NCBI GenBank assembly: GCA_021850345.1 | Contig: JAJZMN010000018.1 | Location: forward strand, 1 to 25,109 | Direction of reading: 5' to 3' | DNA: 25,109 nucleotides | Source of the DNA: Actinomycetes bacterium | GTDB taxonomy: Bacteria; Actinomycetota; Acidimicrobiia; Acidimicrobiales; RAAP-2 | In this document: positions 1 to 8,120 of the stretch, piece by piece | How the letters are laid out: each line of letters opens with the position of its first letter | How positions within the stretch are numbered: position 1 is the first letter of the stretch | Position numbers and translations under genes: made by a program | The notes under the pieces: model-generated | Told to the model about the DNA's origin: nothing | Databases searched by the model: none | What the model saw: the letters and a program-made list of their open reading frames with translations, nothing else

Positions 1-1213
1 CGCGCGCCACGCGGGTGACCTCGGCGGCGAAGGCCGAGAGCTGGTCGACCATCGTGTTGATGGTGTCCTTCAGCTCGGCCACCTCGCCTTGTGCATGCAC
101 GCTGATCTTCTGGGACAGGTCACCCTTGGCGACGGCCGTGGTGACCTGGGCGATGTTGCGCACCTGGCTGGTGAGGTTCCCCGCCAGCTGGTTCACCGAG
201 TCGGTGAGGTCCTTCCAGGTGCCCGAGACGCCCTTCACCTCGGCCTGACCGCCGAGGCGGCCCTCGGTGCCCACCTCGCGCGCCACACGGGTGACCTCGT
301 GCGCGAAGGATCGGAGCTGGTCGACCATCGAATTCACGGTCTGCTTGAGCTCCAACAGCTCGCCACGCACGTCGACGGTGACCTTCTGGGAGAGGTCGCC
401 GTTGGCGACGGCCGTCGTCACGAGCGCGATGTCGCGGACCTGGTCGGTCAGGTTCGCGGCCATCGAGTTCACGGACCCGGTCAGGTCGCGCCAGATCCCG
501 AAGACGCCCTTCACGTCGGCCTGGACGCCGAGGTGGCCCTCGGTCCCCACCTCGTGGGCGACACGGGTGAGCTCGGAGGAGAACGCTCGGAGCTGGTCCA
601 CCATCGAGTTCACCACGCCACCGATCTCGGCGATGTCGCCACGGGCGGGCCGCCCGTCGATCGTGAGCAGGACCTTTTGGGTGAGGTCACCCTCGGCGAC
701 CGCCGAGATCACGCGGGTGACCTCGGTGGTCGGGCGCACGAGGTCGTCGATCAGCGCGTTGGTCGCATCGATCGTGGGCGCCCACGAGCCGAAGGATGGC
801 TTGGAGCGCAGTCGTTCGGTCGTGCGTCCCTCCCGGCGCACCACGTCGGCGACGCGGGCGAGCTCGTCCGCGAAGCCGTCCTGCCGGCTGGCCAGCGCGT
901 TGAAGGCGCGGGCGATCTCCCCCGCGATCCCGGCACGTCGGGCCGGGAGGCGTACCCCCCGGTTGCCGTTGCCTGCGGCGACGAGCGCGCGTAGGACCTC
1001 GCCCAGGAAGCCTGTGCCGTCACCCGCGAGCGGGGCAACGCGCGTGCCGGCGGCCGTCGGGGCCCGCGTGCCGGCGGCCGGCTTCGGCCCAGCGCCGGCC
1101 GGCGTCGGGGCGCGTCTCTGGCGCTCGTTCGAGGCAGCGGCTCGCCGGGCGGCGCCGGTGGTGCGAGCCAGCGCGCGACGTCGCGACGCAGGGGGCTCGG
1201 AATGAGCTGGCAT
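1..1213 (-). CDS. Multi-HAMP signalling protein, probably sensor histidine kinase (3' end outside window)
   Basis: Reading leftwards from ATG at 1213, the frame is open to the window edge (404 codons seen). Upstream, GAGGTG lies about 5 nt before the ATG, and an in-frame TAG at 1253-1255 limits further extension. Residues 1 to about 60 are Ala/Pro/Arg-rich with no membrane segment, so the protein is probably cytoplasmic. From about residue 145 come consecutive HAMP units of about 92 residues. Each carries an AVAxGDLxQK core followed by N-x-MVDQL, ExTRVAxEVGTEG and W+DLT-x-SVN. Three GDL cores are visible, and a more degenerate HAMP-like unit precedes them. In actinobacteria such HAMP ladders normally end in a histidine kinase, often with GAF and receiver domains, but that catalytic part lies outside the window, so the output type is inferred. 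The DNA repeats follow the 276-bp protein period. Confidence 0.85.
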   Translation of the reverse strand, partial: MPAHSEPPASRRRALARTTGAARRAAASNERQRRAPTPAGAGPKPAAGTRAPTAAGTRVAPLAGDGTGFLGEVLRALVAAGNGNRGVRLPARRAGIAGEIARAFNALASRQDGFADELARVADVVRREGRTTERLRSKPSFGSWAPTIDATNALIDDLVRPTTEVTRVISAVAEGDLTQKVLLTIDGRPARGDIAEIGGVVNSMVDQLRAFSSELTRVAHEVGTEGHLGVQADVKGVFGIWRDLTGSVNSMAANLTDQVRDIALVTTAVANGDLSQKVTVDVRGELLELKQTVNSMVDQLRSFAHEVTRVAREVGTEGRLGGQAEVKGVSGTWKDLTDSVNQLAGNLTSQVRNIAQVTTAVAKGDLSQKISVHAQGEVAELKDTINTMVDQLSAFAAEVTRVAR

Positions 1214-1676
1214 CTGCACCTCGCAGGATTCGACGCCAGCCCTACGGAAACCCTACTCCACGGCGGTCCTGAGCGTGCACCAGAGGATCGTGCGCACCAA
1301 GAATCACCAAGAATCACCAGGAATGCAGCCTCGCCCGCGCGCCGCGCCGACGCCGAGGCGAGCGCTCGGCAGCGCCCCCGGCATGCATCAGCCTCCAAGA
1401 CCCAGCACAAACATCCTGGCAATGGCCATGTTTCGCTGCACGCGCGCCGGGGCATGATGCGGCGAGACCATTGTCCGGATCGCCAGCCCTGAGGTCGAGA
1501 CGGCGCGTGGGGGAGCCTTGGTCGTGCGCGCCCCAGCGCTCCTGGTGTCCGATGGCTCTGGTGTCCGATGACCCTGGTGTCCGGTGACCCTGGTGTCCGA
1601 TGACCCTGGTGTCCGATGGCTCTGGTGTCCGATGACCCTGGTGTCCGATGACCCTGGTGTCCGATGACCGATCTGC
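1214..1676. other. Intergenic region with repeats, no convincing gene
   Basis: This 463-nt gap separates the icd stop from the start of the multi-HAMP gene; both genes are on the minus strand. It contains a short direct repeat near 1297-1322 (AAGAATCACC twice) and the 16-bp tandem array at 1542-1669. Short open frames cross it on both strands, but none shows a family signature or a good ribosome site. The promoter of the multi-HAMP gene should lie in the right part, but I could not pick a clear -35/-10 pair. Confidence 0.5.
1542..1669. repeat. 16-bp tandem repeat, 8 copies
   Basis: Eight head-to-tail copies of the unit CTGGTGTCCGATGACC start at 1542, 1558, 1574, 1590, 1606, 1622, 1638 and 1654. 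Differences are few: GATGGCT replaces GATGACC in two copies and GGTGACC in one. The period is not a multiple of three, so the array cannot encode a periodic peptide in one frame. It ends 7 bp from the icd stop codon, in the 3' untranslated side of that gene. There are no spacers, so it is not a CRISPR. Confidence 0.95.
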
Positions 1677-3938
1677 TCAGCTCTGGCCAGGCGCCTCGAG
1701 CGCCCCGAGCGCCTCGAGCGCCTCGAGCGCCTCGAGCGCCTCGTTGAAGGTCTTGGAGGGGCGCATCACCTCGGAGACGAGCGCGGGGTCCGGGTGGTAG
1801 TAGCCCCCGAGCTCCACCGGGACGCCCTGGACGGCGATCAGCTCGCCCACGATGGCCTGCTCGTTTGCGGCGAGGCGCTCGGCAAGCGCCGAGAACGCCG
1901 CCGCCAGTGCCGGATCTGTCTTCTGCTGGGCGAGCTCCTGTGCCCAGTACCAGGCGAGGTAGAAGTGGCTCCCGCGATTGTCGATGCTGCCGAGGCGGCG
2001 GGCAGGCGACTTGTTCTCCATCAAGAGAGTCCCCGTCGCCCGGTCGAGCGTGTCGGCGAGCACCTGCGCACGCGTGTTGCCCGTCCGCTGGGCAAGGGCC
2101 TCGAAGCTCACCGCCATTGCAAGGAACTCCCCGAGGCTGTCCCAGCGCAGGTAGTTCTCGCGCACGAGCTGCTGGACGTGCTTGGGCGCCGACCCACCGG
2201 CCCCGGTCTCGAACAGGCGGCCTCCACCGAGGAGCGGCACGATGGAGAGCATCTTGGCGCTCGTGCCGAGCTCGAGGATCGGGAAGAGGTCCGTCAGGTA
2301 GTCGCGCAGCACGTTGCCGGTCACCGAAATGGTGTTCTCACCGCGCCGGATTCGCTCGAGCGAGAGCGCCGTCGCCGCGGCCGGCGCCATGATCTCGATC
2401 CGTAGACCGGTGGTGTCGAGCTCGCCGAGGTAGCGACGCACCCGCTCGATCAGCACGGCGTCGTGCGCACGCTGCTCGTCGAGCCAGAACACCGCCGGGT
2501 CACCGGTCGCGCGTGCCCGCTCGACGGCGAGGCGGACCCAGTCGCGGATCGGAAGGTCCTTCGTCTGGCACATCCGGAAGATGTCGCCCGCCTCGACCTG
2601 CTGCTCGAGGACCACGGTGCCCGATCCGTCGACCACCTCTACGGTGCCGTCGGCAGGGATCTCGAAGGTCTTGTCGTGGCTCCCGTACTCTTCGGCAGCC
2701 TGGGCCATCAGGCCGACATTGGGGACCGAGCCCATCGTCGCAGGGTCGAACGCCCCGTGTGCACGGCAGTCCTCGATCACCGTCTGGTAGACGTCGGCGT
2801 AGCTGCCGTCGGGAATGACCGCGAGGGCGTCGGCTTCCTTGCCATCGGGACCCCACATGTGCCCGGACTGGCGGATCATCGCGGGCATCGACGCGTCGAC
2901 GATGACGTCGCTCGGCACGTGGAGGTTGGTGATGCCGCGCTCGGAGTCGACCATCGCGAGCGCCGGACCCGCGGCAAGCTCCGCCTCGAAGCTGGCGCGG
3001 ATCTCTTGCCCGTTCGCCAGCGATGTCAGGCCAGCGAGGATCGCGCCGAGGCCGTTGTTCGGGCTGAGCCCGCCGGCCGCCAGCTCGCGACCGTATCGGG
3101 CAAAGGTCTCCGGAAAGAACGCCTGGACGGTGTGACCGAAGATGATGGGGTCCGAGACCTTCATCATCGTCGCCTTCAGGTGCACGGAGAAGAGCACGCC
3201 GTCGGCCTTCGCCCGTTCGATCTGCGTGTCGAGGAACGAGCGCAGCGGTGCCACTCGCATCACCGCGGCGTCGACGACCTCGTCGGCGAGCACCGCCAGC
3301 GCGTCGCGCAGCACGGTGACGGTGCCGTCCTCGGCGCGCAGCTCGATGCGCAGTGTCCCCGGCCTGGCGATCACCGCCGAACGTTCGGTCGAGTAGAAGT
3401 CGTCGGCGTCCATGTGCGCGACGTTGGTCTTCGAGTCGGGCGACCATGCCCCCATCGAATGAGGGTGGGTGCGGGCATAGTTCTTCACCGAGGCAGGCGC
3501 GCGGCGGTCGGAATTGCCCTGGCGGATCACCGGGTTCACCGCGCTCCCGAGCACTCGCCCGTAGCGGCTCTTGACCTCCCGCTCCTCGTCGGTCCGTGGA
3601 TCGTCGCGGTACTCGGGGACGTCGAACCCCTGGTCGCGGAGCTCGGCGATGGCCGCCTTCAGCTGAGGGATCGAGGCGGAGATGTTGGGCAGCTTGATGA
3701 TGTTCGCGTCGGGCCGATGGGTCATCTCCCCGAGCTCGGCGAGCGCGTCATCGACCCGCTGGTCCTCTCTGAGCCGTTCGGGGAACGTGGAGAGGATGCG
3801 CCCGGCGAACGAGATATCGCGAGTCTCCACCTGCACCCCGGCCACCGACGCATAGGCGCGTATGACCGGCAGCAGTGAGTACGTGGCGAGCATCGGCGCC
3901 TCGTCGGTGTGGGTGTAGATGATCGTCGCGTCACTCAT
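1677..3938 (-). CDS. icd: Isocitrate dehydrogenase (NADP+), monomeric type
   Basis: Oxidatively decarboxylates isocitrate to 2-oxoglutarate with NADP+ in the TCA cycle; cytosolic. The 753 residues match the monomeric IDH-II family (usually about 740) and not the dimeric one. The N-terminus [20 protein letters not shown] is diagnostic, and the substrate-binding stretch with [21 protein letters not shown] and [13 protein letters not shown] is intact. The start at 3938 is chosen because family homology begins there and AAGGAG lies 11 nt upstream; the frame stays open 22 codons further. The last residues are an Ala-Leu-Glu repeat ([18 protein letters not shown]) made by a 9-bp DNA repeat and are not part of the enzyme core. 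A 90-nt gap separates it from kaiC upstream, so it may be co-transcribed or have its own promoter. Confidence 0.96.
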   Translation of the reverse strand: MSDATIIYTHTDEAPMLATYSLLPVIRAYASVAGVQVETRDISFAGRILSTFPERLREDQRVDDALAELGEMTHRPDANIIKLPNISASIPQLKAAIAELRDQGFDVPEYRDDPRTDEEREVKSRYGRVLGSAVNPVIRQGNSDRRAPASVKNYARTHPHSMGAWSPDSKTNVAHMDADDFYSTERSAVIARPGTLRIELRAEDGTVTVLRDALAVLADEVVDAAVMRVAPLRSFLDTQIERAKADGVLFSVHLKATMMKVSDPIIFGHTVQAFFPETFARYGRELAAGGLSPNNGLGAILAGLTSLANGQEIRASFEAELAAGPALAMVDSERGITNLHVPSDVIVDASMPAMIRQSGHMWGPDGKEADALAVIPDGSYADVYQTVIEDCRAHGAFDPATMGSVPNVGLMAQAAEEYGSHDKTFEIPADGTVEVVDGSGTVVLEQQVEAGDIFRMCQTKDLPIRDWVRLAVERARATGDPAVFWLDEQRAHDAVLIERVRRYLGELDTTGLRIEIMAPAAATALSLERIRRGENTISVTGNVLRDYLTDLFPILELGTSAKMLSIVPLLGGGRLFETGAGGSAPKHVQQLVRENYLRWDSLGEFLAMAVSFEALAQRTGNTRAQVLADTLDRATGTLLMENKSPARRLGSIDNRGSHFYLAWYWAQELAQQKTDPALAAAFSALAERLAANEQAIVGELIAVQGVPVELGGYYHPDPALVSEVMRPSKTFNEALEALEALEALGALEAPGQS
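1693..1746 (-). repeat. 9-bp in-frame repeat encoding the icd C-terminal tail
   Basis: Six units of GCCTCGAGC (plus-strand sense), one with CCC and the last diverging to GCCTCGTTG, encode a Glu-Ala-Leu repeat at the C-terminus of isocitrate dehydrogenase. Slippage here changes tail length in steps of three residues without altering the catalytic domain. Confidence 0.9.
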
Positions 3939-4028
3939 GCAGGCTCGCTCTCCTTGTGATCCGTCTCCCTTCAAGATAGGTCGCCGCCCGCTACACCTCT
4001 CCAAGGGGGTCTCGGAGGCGCAGATGCG

Positions 4029-5486
4029 CTATTGGAAGAGGGGCGTGGCGTCGGGGAGCGGCTCGCCGATCTCCATGCCACGACCGGTGATGGTGAACTC
4101 CCGGACCGACTTGTCGTGGTCGGAGCCACGCATCTTGAGCACCTGGACGGCACGGTGCATCTCACCCCCCTCGGGAACGTAGTGCAGCAGCGTGATCGCG
4201 TCGCTGATGGTCGAGACGTGGAGCTCGCTCGCCGATTCGTTGGCGAGGAGGTTGCCACCGGCGCTCGTCACCATGCCGAGCATCGAGCGAAGCTTCATGT
4301 GGAAGGTGAGCCCCAGGACGTACTCTCGAAAGCTCTTCACCGTCGCGATGCGCTGGAGCGCCGTGAGGCTGTCGATCGCGACCCTGTCGGGCTCGAATGT
4401 GTCGATCGTGGCCTTCAGCCGCTGCAAGTGGTCCTCGAGTGACGCCGCTTCGGGCGCGGCTGCCACGATGCGCAGACCGCCGTCACGCTCCATGGTGGTG
4501 AAGTCCATGCCCCAGGCGCGCGCGTTGCGCACGAGCTGGTCGTGGCTCTCCTCGAAGGAGTGCAGCAGGCAGCGCTGGCCCGCCCGGACGCCGCCTGCGA
4601 CGAAGTGCGCGGCGAGCAACGACTTGCCAGTCCCCGTCGGTCCAGCCACCAACCACAGCGACTTCTCGAACAACCCCCCGTGCACCATGGTGTCGAGCGC
4701 GGGAACGCCCGTGGTGAGCCGATCTGTCGAGCTCGCGTAGTCGATGGAGCTCACCGCGATCGGCACGACGACGATCCCCTCGCCGCTGAGCAGGGTGAAG
4801 AGGTGCTCGCCCTTCAGGTGCGACCCACCGCGCATCTTCAGCACCTCGACGGTGCGGCGACGCTTCTCGCCCTCGAGCGCGTTGCGCAAGATGATGACGT
4901 TGTCGGCGACGAACTCCTCGAATCCGAGCGCCGTGATCGGGCCGTAGTCCTCTGACCGCTCGGCGGTCACCACCGAGCTGACCTCGGCCTCCTCGAGGGT
5001 CTGGGCCAGCTGGAAGAGGGCTCGACGGGCCGGGTTGCCGCTCTCGAACTGGGCCATCAGCGAGCCGGCGGAGTCCAAGGCGACCCTGCGCGCGCCCGTC
5101 CGGTCCACCGCGGCGAGGATCCGGGCGAGCAGCGGACCGAGGTCGTAGTCGTTGCCGGTGAACACCGTCTCGGACTGGTACTGGGGCGACGCGTCGATGA
5201 AGGTCCAAAGGCCGGCCTCCTCCCATCCGGGAATATCCCAGCCGAACGAGCGCATGTTCCGGCGGATGCCGTCCGGGCGTTCCTCGAAGGTGACGAAGAC
5301 ACCGGGCTCGCTCGAGTGCTTGATCCCCGATGCGATGAACTGCGCTGCGAAGACGGTCTTGCCGCTGCCCGCCGTACCTGCCACGAGGCTCAGTCGATTG
5401 CGCGGGAGGCCCCCGAAGGTGACGAGGTCCAGGCCGGGGATCCCGGCTGCCAGGCGTTCGATCGCCCCCTGTCGGACTGTCGTCAC
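4029..5486 (-). CDS. kaiC: KaiC-like double-RecA ATPase / autokinase
   Basis: A 485-residue protein with two tandem KaiC/RecA domains. CI has Walker A GTAGSGKT (37-44), catalytic EE pair E68/E69 and Walker B ending at D138. CII has Walker A GPTGTGKS (282-289), E312/E313 and D372. The autophosphorylation pair of cyanobacterial KaiC (S431/T432) aligns with S425/T426 in HVSTISD, and S420 occupies the T426 position. The signature KMRGSDHDKSVREF is conserved. The protein stops about where the cyanobacterial A-loop and KaiA-binding tail would begin, so KaiA-type stimulation is unlikely. Its ATG overlaps the stop of the upstream PP2C-KaiB gene (ATGA, 4 nt), which implies translational coupling. Known KaiC proteins form ATP-dependent hexamers whose CI ring binds KaiB folds; a role as timer or stress/energy switch here is inferred. 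Confidence 0.95.
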   Translation of the reverse strand: MTTVRQGAIERLAAGIPGLDLVTFGGLPRNRLSLVAGTAGSGKTVFAAQFIASGIKHSSEPGVFVTFEERPDGIRRNMRSFGWDIPGWEEAGLWTFIDASPQYQSETVFTGNDYDLGPLLARILAAVDRTGARRVALDSAGSLMAQFESGNPARRALFQLAQTLEEAEVSSVVTAERSEDYGPITALGFEEFVADNVIILRNALEGEKRRRTVEVLKMRGGSHLKGEHLFTLLSGEGIVVVPIAVSSIDYASSTDRLTTGVPALDTMVHGGLFEKSLWLVAGPTGTGKSLLAAHFVAGGVRAGQRCLLHSFEESHDQLVRNARAWGMDFTTMERDGGLRIVAAAPEAASLEDHLQRLKATIDTFEPDRVAIDSLTALQRIATVKSFREYVLGLTFHMKLRSMLGMVTSAGGNLLANESASELHVSTISDAITLLHYVPEGGEMHRAVQVLKMRGSDHDKSVREFTITGRGMEIGEPLPDATPLFQ

Positions 5487-6586
5487 GACGCGTCCTGTTG
5501 ACCGAGCGGCAGTTGCAGGGCGCGCGCCAGCTCCTCCACCGAGCGAAGCGAGCCCACGACACGGATCACGGGCGCGGGCTGGAGCCGCACGATGGTGGGG
5601 GCGGCAAGGACGCCGTCGCGCTCGGTGTCCACCCCCGGCTGGCTGACGTCGACCAGCTCGATGGAGAAGTCGAATGTCTCGCGCGTCCGCAGGGCGAGCT
5701 CCTTCACCGCCGCCTCGGTGCGGGTGGAGCGAAGGTCACGGGAGTTCAGATAGGTGCGCAGCACCACTCGGGGCCGTCCACCGAGCTGGGAGACGTCCTC
5801 GATACGGCGGGTGCCGTGCGGGAACATGCGCACCGAGACGACGGTCGCGTCGTCCATCGGTTGCCCGAGACGAGCCGTCGTCCGGCGGGCGAGCTCGGCG
5901 GCCGACGCGATGGGCCCGTGGAGCCCGCGCCCCGCGCGCACGAGGTGCTCGAGCGTTGTACCCAACGAGGAGGTGCGGCGCTCGACGAGGCCGTCGGTAT
6001 AGAGGAACAGCGCGGCGTCGCCCGGCAGTGGGTGCGTCGTCGCATGCCGCTCCCCCACGATGCCGAGTGGCGGCCCGCTGACTGCATCGAGGAGCCTGGT
6101 CTCCACCCCGTTGGCGAACAAGATGGGAGGGTGACCCGCGCTCGCCACGTCGACGCACCTCGAGGCGGGGTCCACCACGGCGCACGCCAAGGTGGCGAAG
6201 AGCTCGTCGTTCGTGCGGACCAGGCGGTCGTCGATGAGCGACAGCACAGACGACGGCGAATCCGTGCGGCGGAAAAGCCGATGGAGCTCCGCTTGGAGCT
6301 CGTCCGCCTTCTCGGCGGCGTCCGGGCCGACGCCCGCCACGTCACCGATCACGATCGCCACCCGACCGTCCTTCAGGTCGATCACGTCGTGGAAGTCACC
6401 AGCGACGTCGCCGACCATCGGACGCCAGCAGGCTTCGACCATCAGCGACTGCACGCTCATGGTCTCGGTTCGCCAGCGTGCCGGCATCAGCTCGTTCGGC
6501 CGGCCGTGTCGAAGGGGCGGGCATGATCGGGCACCGGCAGCCGATCGGACCTCATGCGCCGCCGCGCTCTCTGTGACTGTCGCCAA
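5483..6586 (-). CDS. PP2C (SpoIIE/RsbU-type) phosphatase fused to KaiB-like domain
   Basis: The 367 residues form two modules. Residues about 45-255 are a SpoIIE/RsbU-type PP2C Ser/Thr phosphatase with the metal-binding motifs in place: GDFHD (D64), GDVAGVG (D82), SAGHPPI, YTDGLVE (D198) and MDDAT (D245/D246). Residues about 272-361 match KaiB from end to end: LVDV aligns with KaiB VIDV, VLAAPT with ILATPT, and QPAPVIRVVGSL with the proline-rich fold-switch strand LPLPVRRIIGDL. No PAS, GAF or membrane sensor precedes the phosphatase, so the KaiB part is the only evident input or docking module. The start used is TTG with AGGTG 5 nt upstream; ATG at 6487 (residue 34) is an alternative. The gene is first in an operon with kaiC. 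Substrate may be phospho-KaiC or an anti-sigma antagonist; this is not shown by sequence. Confidence 0.9.
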   Translation of the reverse strand: MATVTESAAAHEVRSAAGARSCPPLRHGRPNELMPARWRTETMSVQSLMVEACWRPMVGDVAGDFHDVIDLKDGRVAIVIGDVAGVGPDAAEKADELQAELHRLFRRTDSPSSVLSLIDDRLVRTNDELFATLACAVVDPASRCVDVASAGHPPILFANGVETRLLDAVSGPPLGIVGERHATTHPLPGDAALFLYTDGLVERRTSSLGTTLEHLVRAGRGLHGPIASAAELARRTTARLGQPMDDATVVSVRMFPHGTRRIEDVSQLGGRPRVVLRTYLNSRDLRSTRTEAAVKELALRTRETFDFSIELVDVSQPGVDTERDGVLAAPTIVRLQPAPVIRVVGSLRSVEELARALQLPLGQQDAS

Positions 6587-6671
6587 GCTCGCACCTGTGT
6601 CGATCTCCCCGGGCGTCGGGCTGCGGTCACCTAGCGCCCGAGCTCCCAGGTGCCTTCAGTCTCAATCCGAC

Positions 6672-6700
6672 GGTGTACTCCCGTTGTTCGACTCGAACAA
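6672..6700 (-). promoter_or_regulatory. Candidate kai operon promoter with embedded palindromic operator
   Basis: TTGTTCGACTCGAACAA (6684-6700) is a perfect inverted repeat with 8-bp arms and one central base. On the minus strand, TTGTTC (6700-6695) and TACACC (6677-6672) are separated by exactly 17 bp, as a -35/-10 pair for the PP2C-KaiB/kaiC operon, so the palindrome lies against and between them. The leader would be about 80 nt. The half-site order GTTCGA-N-TCGAAC is opposite to the actinobacterial LexA box, so SOS control is not indicated. The palindrome is seen directly; the promoter is inferred. Confidence 0.45.
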
Positions 6701-6763
6701 GTCGAGCGCGAGAGGGCGCTGCACGCTCCCAGGCGTCGTCGGCGATGCAACGCGCGTCGCAAC

Positions 6764-6823
6764 GTGCTCGGTCGCGACGTGCTCGGTCGCGGCGTGCTCG
6801 GTCGCGGCGTGCTCGGTCAACTC
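6764..6823. repeat. 15-bp tandem repeat, 4 copies
   Basis: Units of GTGCTCGGTCGCGGC start at 6764, 6779, 6794 and 6809, the last one diverging in its second half. The array begins about 20 bp beyond the stop of the ring-cleavage dioxygenase gene, in the gap before the kai operon promoter. No gene was recognised across it. Confidence 0.85.
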
Positions 6824-6842
6824 GCTCGCGTCGCGCGACCCG

Positions 6843-8111
6843 CTACTTCTCACCAGTGTCACCGGCGACCGAGTAGACGACCTTGGTGTTTCGCGTCTCG
6901 AGGAACGCTTCCAGGGTCTCTCCGCGCATCGCCGCGTAGACGTCGAGGTTCGAGAGGCCGAGCACCGCGGCGAGCTTCTCGAGGACGAAGAAGATGGCAC
7001 CGTAATGGATCAACCCCCGCCAGTCGCGTCGACGCAGCAGATCTCTCTCCTCCTCACTGAGCCCCGCCTCGTCGAAGCTGGCCTCGGGATCGGAGAGGAA
7101 CCGGGCTCGGTGCGCCGGGTCGACCATCGCGTGCAGGTACGTGTTCAGGCGAAAGCCCTTCACGCTGCGCGCCAGGTCGAATGGGTAGGTGCCCGAGAGG
7201 GCATCCGCGCCGGATAGCTGCTCGGCCATGCGCTCGCGGTGGCGGAGTGCCGCGGCCGAGGGCATCTCCACGGTCTGGCTCTCCAAGACGAGCGTCCCGA
7301 TCGCGGTCATCGACGGAAGGTAGTACGAGCTATGCACTCGCTCGACCGTCTCGGACAACGCCCCGCGCATGATCAGCCACATGATGACCTCGGCGCCCTC
7401 CATGCCGCCGAGCGCCGCGTACTCCGCGTGGGTCATCTCCGCGAGCGACGCGGGATCGTTCGTGATGGCGTCGACGAACTGGCGGTCCCACTCGGGATTG
7501 TTGAACCCGGCGCGCTCGCCATGCACCTGGTGCGACAGTCCGCCGGTCGAGACGACCGCGACACGGATGTCCTCGGGGTAGCTCTCGATGGCCCGTCGGA
7601 GCGCCTTGCCGAGCTTGAAGCAGCGCGCCGCGCTCGGAATGGGGTACTGCAGCACGCCGACTTGGAGCGGCACGAGGGTCGTCGGCCAACCGGCGTCGTC
7701 GTGGTCGAGCAGGACCGACATCGGCGAGAAGAACCCGTGGTCGAGCGGCTTGCCTTGGAAGAAGGACATGTCGAACTCGTCGGTGACGAGGCTCTGGCCG
7801 ATGTGCTGGGCCAGTGGGGGGTTCCCCTGGATGGGCGGCAGGGCCCTCGGGCCACCGCCTTCGTCGGCCGGACGGTACTCCTCGCCGATCCCGAGGGCGA
7901 AGGCCGAGTAGTGGTCGAAGAAGAACGACGTCACGTGGTCGTTGAAGACGTAGACGATCGCGTCGGGCTGCTCACGGCGGAACCAGTCGCGCACCGGCGC
8001 AAAGGAGCGGAAGATCGGTGCCCACGCCTCGTCGTCCTGTTTGTGCGCGTCGTAGGCGAAGCCGATGGTCGGCGTGTGCGACGCCGCGACTCCTCCGATG
8101 ATCCGGGCCAT
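6843..8111 (-). CDS. Gallate dioxygenase-type extradiol ring-cleavage enzyme (LigB-LigA fusion)
   Basis: A 422-residue class III extradiol dioxygenase that resembles gallate dioxygenases (DesB/GalA type) along its whole length: an N-terminal LigB-like catalytic domain to about residue 280 and a C-terminal LigA-like domain from about 310 (FRLNTYLHAMVDP, RDWRGLIHYGAIFF, NLDVYAAMRGETLEAF). Fe(II) ligands are H12 (ASHTPT), H59 (FNDHVTSF) and probably E241 (MEGAEV); the catalytic-base candidates H194 and H197 lie in GGLSHQVHGER. Such enzymes open gallate or protocatechuate between C4 and C5. The exact substrate cannot be fixed from sequence. AAGGAG lies 5 nt before the ATG. It is the last gene of an operon after the MFS transporter and the MerR regulator (9-nt gap). 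Confidence 0.9.
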   Translation of the reverse strand: MARIIGGVAASHTPTIGFAYDAHKQDDEAWAPIFRSFAPVRDWFRREQPDAIVYVFNDHVTSFFFDHYSAFALGIGEEYRPADEGGGPRALPPIQGNPPLAQHIGQSLVTDEFDMSFFQGKPLDHGFFSPMSVLLDHDDAGWPTTLVPLQVGVLQYPIPSAARCFKLGKALRRAIESYPEDIRVAVVSTGGLSHQVHGERAGFNNPEWDRQFVDAITNDPASLAEMTHAEYAALGGMEGAEVIMWLIMRGALSETVERVHSSYYLPSMTAIGTLVLESQTVEMPSAAALRHRERMAEQLSGADALSGTYPFDLARSVKGFRLNTYLHAMVDPAHRARFLSDPEASFDEAGLSEEERDLLRRRDWRGLIHYGAIFFVLEKLAAVLGLSNLDVYAAMRGETLEAFLETRNTKVVYSVAGDTGEK

Positions 8112-8120
8112 GGTCGCTCC

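Noticed and set aside
89..1205. Two long plus-strand open frames (about 300 residues) opposite the multi-HAMP gene
   Set aside because: They are antisense shadows of a high-GC repeat gene; the minus-strand frame gives clear HAMP motifs and has a ribosome site.
1542..1669. CRISPR array
   Set aside because: The 16-bp units are contiguous with no spacers and no cas genes are nearby.
2463..3878. Plus-strand open frame of about 470 codons inside icd
   Set aside because: It lies wholly antisense to a full, well-conserved isocitrate dehydrogenase.
4018..4029. GCGCA-GA-TGCGC hairpin at the kaiC stop as a terminator
   Set aside because: The loop would be only 2 nt, the stem is 5 bp and there is no T-run.
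6684..6700. LexA/SOS box
   Set aside because: The actinobacterial box is CGAAC-N4-GTTCG; here the half-sites are in the reverse order.
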